Assembly (NCBI RefSeq): GCF_030272615.1
Contig: NC_081406.1
Coordinates: 245,389,218-245,453,217 of the forward strand
Origin: Cryptomeria japonica
Taxonomy: Eukaryota > Streptophyta > Pinopsida > Cupressales > Cupressaceae
Length of the DNA: 64,000 nucleotides
Direction of reading: 5' to 3'
The notes beneath the pieces are model-generated. The model had not been told where the DNA came from. It made no database searches and saw nothing but the letters and a program-made list of their open reading frames with translations. A program made the translations under genes and the position numbers. Shown in pieces: positions 50,701-59,700 of the stretch; position 1 is the first letter of the stretch; every line of letters starts with the position of its first letter.

Positions 50701-53700
50701 CACCAAATAGTCCCACAAGCAACTTCCTAAGCCATACTGCCTCTCGAGCAGCCATGGAAGCTGCAATGTACTCGGCCTCGGTGGAACTCTGTGCTACAAA
50801 AGACTGTTTTCTGCTGATCCAAGAAATCATAGCTGATCCTAAACTGAAGCAACACCCTGAAGTGCTTTTCCTGTCATTCACACTCCCAGCCCAATCTGAG
50901 TCTGTAAATCCGTGTAGGTCTAGATCGACTTTCTCATATTTGAGACCAAGGTTTAGAGTAGAGTAAGTCATCAACATATAGAATCAGTATTAACATATCA
51001 CCTTTATTTTGTTTGTAGTAGAGATTTGGATCTGCATCATTTTTAGAGAAGCCTAGTTTAGAGAGATAGGTGTCAATTCTTTCATACCAGGCCCTAGGAG
51101 CCTGTTTAAGCCCATAGAGAGCTTTCTTGAGTCTGCACACATGAGACTCTACACCCTGAATTTCAAATCCTTCAGGTTGTTCTAGGTAGACTTCTTCTGA
51201 GATCTCACCATTAAGAAATGTTGCTTTAACATCCATCTGGTGCACCTTCCACCCCTTTGCTGCTGCAATGGCTAGTATTGTTCTTACTGAGGTATATCTA
51301 GCCACAGGTGCAAAGGTTTCTTCATAGTCTATTCCTTCCCTTTGAGAGAACCCTCTAGCTAAAAATCTGGCCATGTGCTTTTCAATACTGCCATCTGCAG
51401 CATGTTTGATTTTAAAAAGCCATTTTGATGACACAACTGATTTCTTAGTAGTCCTAGGAACGATCTCCCAAACATCATTCTTCATAATGGACTGATACTC
51501 TTCAGACATGGCATCCTTCCATACTTGATGTTTAAGTGCATCTGATACATTGTTTGGTTCAGCTTTAGAGAGATCATTCATAAGAGCAACATAGCTAGTG
51601 AATTTATTAGGTCTTTTGCTTTCCCTGAAGGAGCAGCAAACTTTTGAGCTTCTACTACAGTCTTGGTGGCCCATAGAGGTCTTTTCTTGAGGTTTTCTCT
51701 AGGTAGGATTGGAGTTTCACCTATAGTTTCCTCAAGATTCTCCCTCTAAAGCTCAGGAGTAGGATCTTCTTCTATGTTAGGAGTCGGGATATAGATTTCA
51801 GGCTCTATTTACTTAGGGCTCTTTTGAAGGCCAAATCTTCGTCAAAGATTACATCCCTACTAAGTTCAATATTTCTCTGACCATGTATATATATTCTATA
51901 GGCCTTGGATGTTTCACTATATCCTACAAGTATTCCTCTTTTTCCAGAAGGTTCTAGTTTTAGTCTTTTCTCTTTAAGTACATGTATATAGAGAGGACAC
52001 CCAAATATCCTAAGGTGGCTGATATCTGGCTTTAGTTTGGTAAATACTTCTTCAGGAGTTTTATCTTCAAGATGTGAGTGAGGACATCTGTTTTGTATAT
52101 ACACAGCAGTGTTAGTTGCTTCTGCCCAAAGATTGATATTTAGATTCTGATCAAGAATCATGGCTTTGGCAGCATCTACAATTGTCCTATTTTTCCTCTC
52201 AGCTACCCCATTTTTGTTGAGGATTATAAGGTATTGTTAGCTCCCTCTTAATCCCTGAATTTTTACAAAAATCTTTAAATAGTTCTGATGTGTATTCCCC
52301 CCCATTATCAGTCCTTAGGATTTTAATTTTATTTCCTGAGTAGTTCTCCGTCAGTGATTTAAACTCTTTAAACCTACTAAGGATCTCTTCTGATTCTTTA
52401 CACTTCAGAAAGTAGATCCATGTTTTCCTAGAGTAGTCATCAACAGATATTACATAATACAAACATCCTCCTAGAGAGGGAACGGACATTGGTCCACATA
52501 CATCAGAATGAACTAACTCTAAAACCTTGCTTGTCTTCCTAGTACTATTATGGAAGGCACCCTTGATATTTTTACCTAGGGCACATCCCTTGCATGCCTC
52601 TGAATGATATTGCTGCAACTTAGGTAAACCTGTGACAAGGTTTCCCATAGATGATAAAGCTCTATAATTCAGATGGCCTAGTCTTCTATGTCAGACCTCA
52701 TTTGCATTTGTTACTTCATGAATTAGGGCTAGGTTGGGCTCTGTGCACAGCTCATACAAATAGCCTTGTCTTTGACCAATGACTTTAGCTTTCTTGATGG
52801 AAGAATTTCTTGGCCAAGCCAACACCTTGTTCTCCATGAAGGTTACTCTGTATCCGTTATCTTCTAGGGCTGATATGGAGACTAGATTTCTCTTGATGCC
52901 GGGACCATATAGTACTCCTTCGAGTTGCAATGATATTCCTGTCTTCAGTTTGATGGTGCGGGAACCAATTCCTCTAACTGGATGTGAGGAATCATCTCCG
53001 ATGGTTACTTCCTCATCATTATCCTCTGTCATGGAGTCTAGCACTTCTCTAAACCCTGTAATGTGTCTGGATGAGCCACTGTCGATCACCCAGGAGTTAA
53101 ATTTATTTGATGCATGGCTTGTAAGTGCTGAGTAGAGGACATAGTTCTGGGAGTCATCTTCTCTTTTGGATTTTCCTGCTCTGGCAAATGTGGCTTGTTT
53201 GGCTCTCTCTAGACATTTTGCAACAAAGTGTCCGAACTTATCGCACCTATAGCATTGAATATGTGATAGGTCTCTCTTTGAAGTGTTCTTGCCTTGATGA
53301 CCCTTCCTCTTCCTAAATTGCTTCTTCTTGGTTGCCTTATTTGTGTTAGTATTTAGAACTTGAAGGTCTTCGTCTATGTTCTTTTGTTTTATTCCCATCT
53401 TGTTCAATCTTGATTCTTCTTGGAGACAATCGTCCCTTAATCTTTCAAACTTAGGATACTTGGACCTTGCACTGATGCCTTAGACGAATGTACTCCATCC
53501 ACTAGGCAACCCATCTAAAGCAATGAGTGTTAACTCTTTGCTTTGGATCTCGTAATCCAGAGTTGATAGTTCGTCTCTTAGAATTGATATCCGCATAAAG
53601 TAGGCGTTGATTGTCTCCCCCTTGTTCATGGTGATATGATTTATTTCTCGTTTTAATGCCAAAGTTCGACTTGCATTTGATATCTCAAATGTGCTTTCAA

Positions 53701-56700
53701 GTGCTTTGAACATTTTATAGGTTGTCTGATGTTTTCTTATGATGGCATTATGTTGTTTCTCACCCCATCAACTATTATTTTTATGGCCTTTTCATTTCCC
53801 TCAATCCATGCTATTTTGTCAGGTTCATTTTCAGGTTGGTCATTTTTAGTTTGAACAAATTAATCCACTTTGTTCTCTTTTAAGATCATCTCGATTCTGA
53901 ACTTCCCAGCTGAAAAATCATCGCTACCTCCGAGTCTGTCTTCGAATCTGATAGCGCTGGCCATTGGAGAAATGTGATGTAGTATATAACCTTGTTCTTA
54001 AATTATTCACAAAATTGAATAGCCTCAAGTTCGATCAACGTGGCTATGATACCATGTAAATGTTATTGCAATTTCCAATTTAATGAACAAGTTATATGCT
54101 AGATGGTGTATTTAAGATTTTGGTATTATTACTATGACAATAATATTATCGTCTTTCTTTTCTGCAGGTATGGAGGATGAACATGTATCGATTTCAATGT
54201 CATCCCTTTTCTTTTGAATGATGTATATATTGTAAGGCAGTCACGATCAAGTGGCACCTTGATCAGACACGTCTTTTAGACATGTCCAACCAAGATGTCA
54301 CTTGGTCGTGACTGTCTACCAATTCACTCGGTGTTTATGCTAACTAATCGGTGCCAATGTAAATGATAACAGATCGATATAAACACACCCGATAATGAAT
54401 CGGTGTCAAAGCAAATGATAACAGATCAATATAAACGCACCCGATAATGAATCGGTGTCAAAGCAAATGAGCCCGATAACAAATAGCATTATATATGCTA
54501 TCGGGTTAATACCCCGATAGTATATTAATGCCGATTCATAAATGAATCGACATTAATATGCTATCGGGTTACTAGCCTGATAGCATTTAGATCGACGCTT
54601 AACTATGTTAAGCAGGTCATCGATCTAATCCATCTTTATCCAATATCAATATCATAATCAAGATCAATGTTACAGTTTGATAAACATATTCAGTTCGGAA
54701 AGCATAAATCAGATAATCTAATAGCATAGATGAGTAAACCAAAACAGAATAAAGGAGATTAATGAGTTAGGAAAGTCTTATCTTGCAGAAGCTACTGATG
54801 CATTAACACTTTGGATATTGCACTCTTTCTATGGCACTATGAGCTATCTCTTGTTAAGTAGAAAGTAGTTCCATAAGGAATTTGTCTATCTAAAACACTA
54901 TCCATTATCATCATTGTCCTTAGGTTCTTAGCCTAGTTTCTCTAACCCTTGTGCTTTTGTTAGAGAAATTTATAATAATTTAGGAAGAAAGCATCACTAA
55001 GATCACCATAGCAAACGTTCAAAGTTCCAACTTTGTATGTGTAAGTCCCTTTGTGATAACAACAATATCACATCATTTCATTGAGAAAATCTATTACACG
55101 TCAAGACCTAATAGTAGGAACCTTGGGGTAACCTTGATTGACCATATCTTTAGCAATTGAGATTTCCTTATTCAAGAGAGAGGATGCAATACTTGGTGTA
55201 TTTTATTCTGTGTTGGAAAGTGTCGCAAAAAACCCATCAACGATACCTTCAAGTGAGGGTTGTGCTCTTGGAACATTGCATGGAATAAAGAAATATGGTG
55301 ATGATGAAGAATGAAAATGGCTAGAAATAGGACCCTCAAAAGTCTCACCAATAGAGAAAGTGGATGATGAATGTTTGGAGTTGGGGTAACAAAAATCCGT
55401 AGATACATTATGATTCGCCATTGATGCTACTACTTCCTTTGTCTTCTTCTTTTGCACTTCTTTCATTTCAAACTCAGCAAGTAGGGCATTCATCTTTCCT
55501 GTAACCTCATCAAACACCTTAGGGCATGCCTTCATGATGAAGGGCTGAAAAAATCCCAACCAATACCACACATGCAAATTATCTAAAGATTTGACTTAAA
55601 ATCTGATATGGGTGTTCTCCTAATGCAAAACACATACCAAATGCAGAAAATCAGCAAACCACTTCTCATTAATCTTATCGAAATGTTCAGGAAATGAACA
55701 AATTACATAGTAGATCTACAAATACATTACATGGCAGCCTTACAGTCTTCAAATAACACTCCAAAATTAGATGCAATATTGATAAAATCAGTCACAATAA
55801 CCAGAAGAAATTACAAACCAAAACACTTCTTCCCCTAGTGCATCTTGCTACAAAATTGGTGTCTTAACTTTCAACTTGCAAAAAGATTCAACATGGCTTC
55901 ATATCTTAAGCCTGAAATCAACCCCTACTCATATTTCTTCACCTTCAAATCTGTCATCTCTTCAAAGACAAATTTTTTCTTCCCCTCAAACTTCCCATAA
56001 TTTTGAAAATGGGAATCCTAAAATGAATGTTGAGACTTGCCTTTTAACCACCATAGTTACCAAACTTGAGGTTTTGGTAAACCCCAAAAAGTCATGCCCA
56101 AACAAGGGAAAAGCATCTTCCCAACTTAGAAATTGCCTTCAAAGCTTTTGGATGCTTTGTAACCTCCACCTCCAAACCTGCCAAGAATACTAATCCACTA
56201 TGCCATCAACTCCACTCAATAGGACCCCAAAATAGAAACTACTCTCTTGGGCACCCATGTTTTAATATTTAGCATTAAGGAAACTATCTTTGAGTCCAGG
56301 CAAGTTGTAATTTGCATTTCCCACGCCCAAAAAGGAATATTCCAAATTTGAGGTTATATATGCCAATTTCAAATTTGAATCTATTATCCACCATGGATGC
56401 TCCTGCATCAGACACCCAAGATAATTTGAAATGTTTTGTGAGTTAAATTCATAAACATTTGCAGATTTTGTGTTTATCTCCTCTTTCACTTTTCCATACT
56501 CAAGGCCTTACAAAGCCTCAACACAAATTTTTGAAAACCCTCATGTTTTACACATGTAAATTGCCTCGCATTCGACGATCTATTTACAAAACCCTCTTAT
56601 AACACATGTAAACTGCCTCACATTCAGTGATTTGTCTACAACCACAAGAACCTCAACTCTTCAAACCCTTTATATAGTCTTTCTTGCAAGTTGCATATAC

Positions 56701-59700
56701 ACCTGTAACAAATCTCTCACACAATCCAACCCTCAGGTCCTGACGCAAACCACCTCTAGTTCGGCGATCTATTTGCACACTCAAGAACTCTCACTCTGAT
56801 ACCATTGATGAAGAGATGAAAAATCCCAACCAAAACTATACGTGCAAATCATCTAAGACTTAAAATATGATATTGGTATTCTCCTAACTCAAAACACACA
56901 AAATGTACAAAATCAGCAAACTGCTTCTCATTAATCTTATCCAAGTGTTCAGGAAATATACAAATTACATAGAAAATCTTCAAATACATTGCATGGAAGC
57001 CTTATAGGCTTCAAATAGCACTCCAAAATTAGATGCAAAAGTAATAAAATCAGTCACAATAACTACAAGAAATTACAAACCAAAACACTTCTTGCCATCA
57101 TACATCCTGCTACAAAATTGGCATCCTAACCTTCAACCTGCAACAAGATTCAACATGGCTTCATATCATAATCCTGAAATTTACCCATAATCATGTTTCT
57201 CCATCTTCAAATCTGCCATCTATTCAAAGCCAAATTTATTCTTCCCTTCAAACTTCCCAAAAATCTAAAAATGGGAATCCTTAAATAAATGTTGAAACTT
57301 GTCTTTTAACCACCATAGTCACCAAACTTGACATTTTGGTAAACCCCAAAAAGTCACACCCAAACAAGGGAAAGGCATCTTCCCAACTTAGAAATTCTCT
57401 GCAAAACTTTTGGAAGCTTTGCCACCTCCACCACCAAACCTGCCAAGAATATCAATCCATTATGCCATCAACTCCACTCAACAAGACCCCAAAAAAGAAA
57501 CTACTCAATCACTCATTCTTGGGCACTCATTTTTGAATATTTAGCATTAAGGAAAGTATCTTTGAGTCAAGGCAAGTTGTAACTCTCATTTCCCACGACC
57601 AAAAAGGAATATTCCAAATTTGAGGTTGAATATGCGAATTTCAAATTTGAATCTCCTATCCATCATGGATGCTCCTGCATCACTTCACATTTTGTCCAGT
57701 TATTTTAGCAAGGTGGTATTTTAATCTATTAATTCTTCCTATCATAGGCTACATGTATTCATTATAAGTGACTCGGCCCTTGATAGCTCCCACTATCCCG
57801 TACTTCCATGCAAGATCTTTTTGTAGCACTCATTTGGGTTGAACTTGACATAGTTGTTTTAACATGGAAAAAAAATCAATAAGGTTTTGCAAAGAATTGG
57901 GCACAAAAAAATGTTTTTGTTCTTATTCGTCCATTTCACCCAAGGAAGCATCAACATAGCAAGAAGATGATTTGAGAAGAGAATTTTTATAGATTCAAAG
58001 TTGATCAAATCATCAAATAAGTAACTATTAATTTTTTTCTTTTTTTATTTGAAAAAGCAAACTTGAAAAGCTTGGGGAAATGTTGTCAAAATGTTTTCCA
58101 TTTCTCCTCATCCCTTATTTCCTAACATTTTTAGCTTCTATTATTTTAAAAGCATTTATTTAAAAATAATAGAAGCTAAAAATGTTAGGAAATAAGGGAT
58201 GAGGGGAAACAGAAAACATTTTCACAACATTTCCCCTAGCTTTTCAAGTTTGCTTTTTCAAATAAAAAAAGAAAAAAAATAATAGTTACTTATTTGATGA
58301 TTTGATCAACTTTGAATCTATAAAAATTCTCTTCTCAAATCATCTTCTTGCTATGTTGATGCTTTGTTGGGTGAAATGGAAGAATAAGAACAGAAAATGA
58401 CTAAAAAAGATGAATTTTTACTCACAAATGTACAGCTGTTGTATTTAAGTGCCACAAGAGTCTCAGCTCGGGACTTAGGAATCTGAGCCTAAGACTCAGC
58501 AAGTCTTGGAGTAAGACTCCGTCGAGTACTCACCAAGACTCAGCCAAACTCGACACACAAATATGATTGACTTGGCACGGCCAGCTTAGGGACCCACGAG
58601 TGCATAGTACTTGCAAAGTCCTCAAACTATGATTAAATAGCTGACCCCCTGCCATTCCCAAAACCACATCCCTACATCTCAAAAACTCGAAGAAACAGTG
58701 TTTTAGGCACTCCAATAATTTCCCCAGAACAACACAAAGAGACCATGATCTAGAAATAGAAAACAGCTGGGTTGTAGTATCGAGGTGCTTACTGAAGTAA
58801 TTTCTATTTCATGTGGAGCCCCACTCACAATGCAATCCAGACAGGGACTGTAAAGCATCTTGCTATCCCTAAGTTACAAATATTATTTGCCCATATTGAG
58901 GGACAATGGCTCATACTAAAGTGTTTTAATCATAAGATGAACAGTAGGCTAACACAGTTTAACAATTCAACAATATATATATATATATAGAACCAGTACA
59001 CAATGAAATGCGTAAACCAATCTTCCACTCTCAAACTGTTTTAAAAATTTCTTCACTGAGACAAACATCAGAAAAATCAGGAGATTCTTATCCACAAGAG
59101 AATTAAAGTTTTAAAATTATTAACATAAATGGGAATCCTAGCATAAAAGCTAGTACTGCTTAAAACAGCCCATTCATCCATACATAAGGTAAATCATCTA
59201 TATATATTAGGGTAAATCTTTATAAATTAATGATGCAGTCACCGGTTAGGATGGACCTCAAAGAGATCAATCCAGACCGGTCAGCAAGAGTAAACACAAC
59301 GGAAACACAAAGATATGATGGAGGCAATGCATAACAGATTGTATTATAACATGAAAATTGATTACAACCCACCGGTAACAATCCGATCCGGGTTACAGAA
59401 AACCGGCTCACATGCTTGTTAGAACATACTCCAAATACAAAATAGGTCACAACCAGAACCTCAAATCCTTAATCTATCCTCTATGCTCAGTCTCTCTTAC
59501 TTCCCATACATTCTAATGCTCAATTACAATTATATATACGATCCAAGGGGATCCGGACGGCCCAAAAAGGGATCAAAACCCTTAGAACAAGACCTAACGT
59601 GTAAAACCAACAAGGTCGGCCTCCGCCAAGAGATTCCTCCGGAAAATCTAAAGGATGAAGTGTAGGTCGCGGGAAAAGGTCGACCACACGCCAAGGAACA

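Larger units (their letters stand above)
49165..54808 (-). mobile_element. Ty1/copia element on minus strand, inactivated
   Basis: LTRs are 745 bp (49165-49909) and 754 bp (54055-54808), with ends TGTTAATGC...AACATTTACA on the minus strand. Perfect CTTTG duplications lie at 49160-49164 and 54809-54813. The primer site TGGTATCATAGCC abuts the 5' LTR (54054 downward) and a purine tract AAGAGGGAG lies at 49,911-49,919. The LTRs differ by roughly 3-4% by eye. Coding order is gag-protease-integrase-RT-RNase H. It is the same family as the relic at 19.3-23.3 kb, in opposite orientation. Confidence 0.92.
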
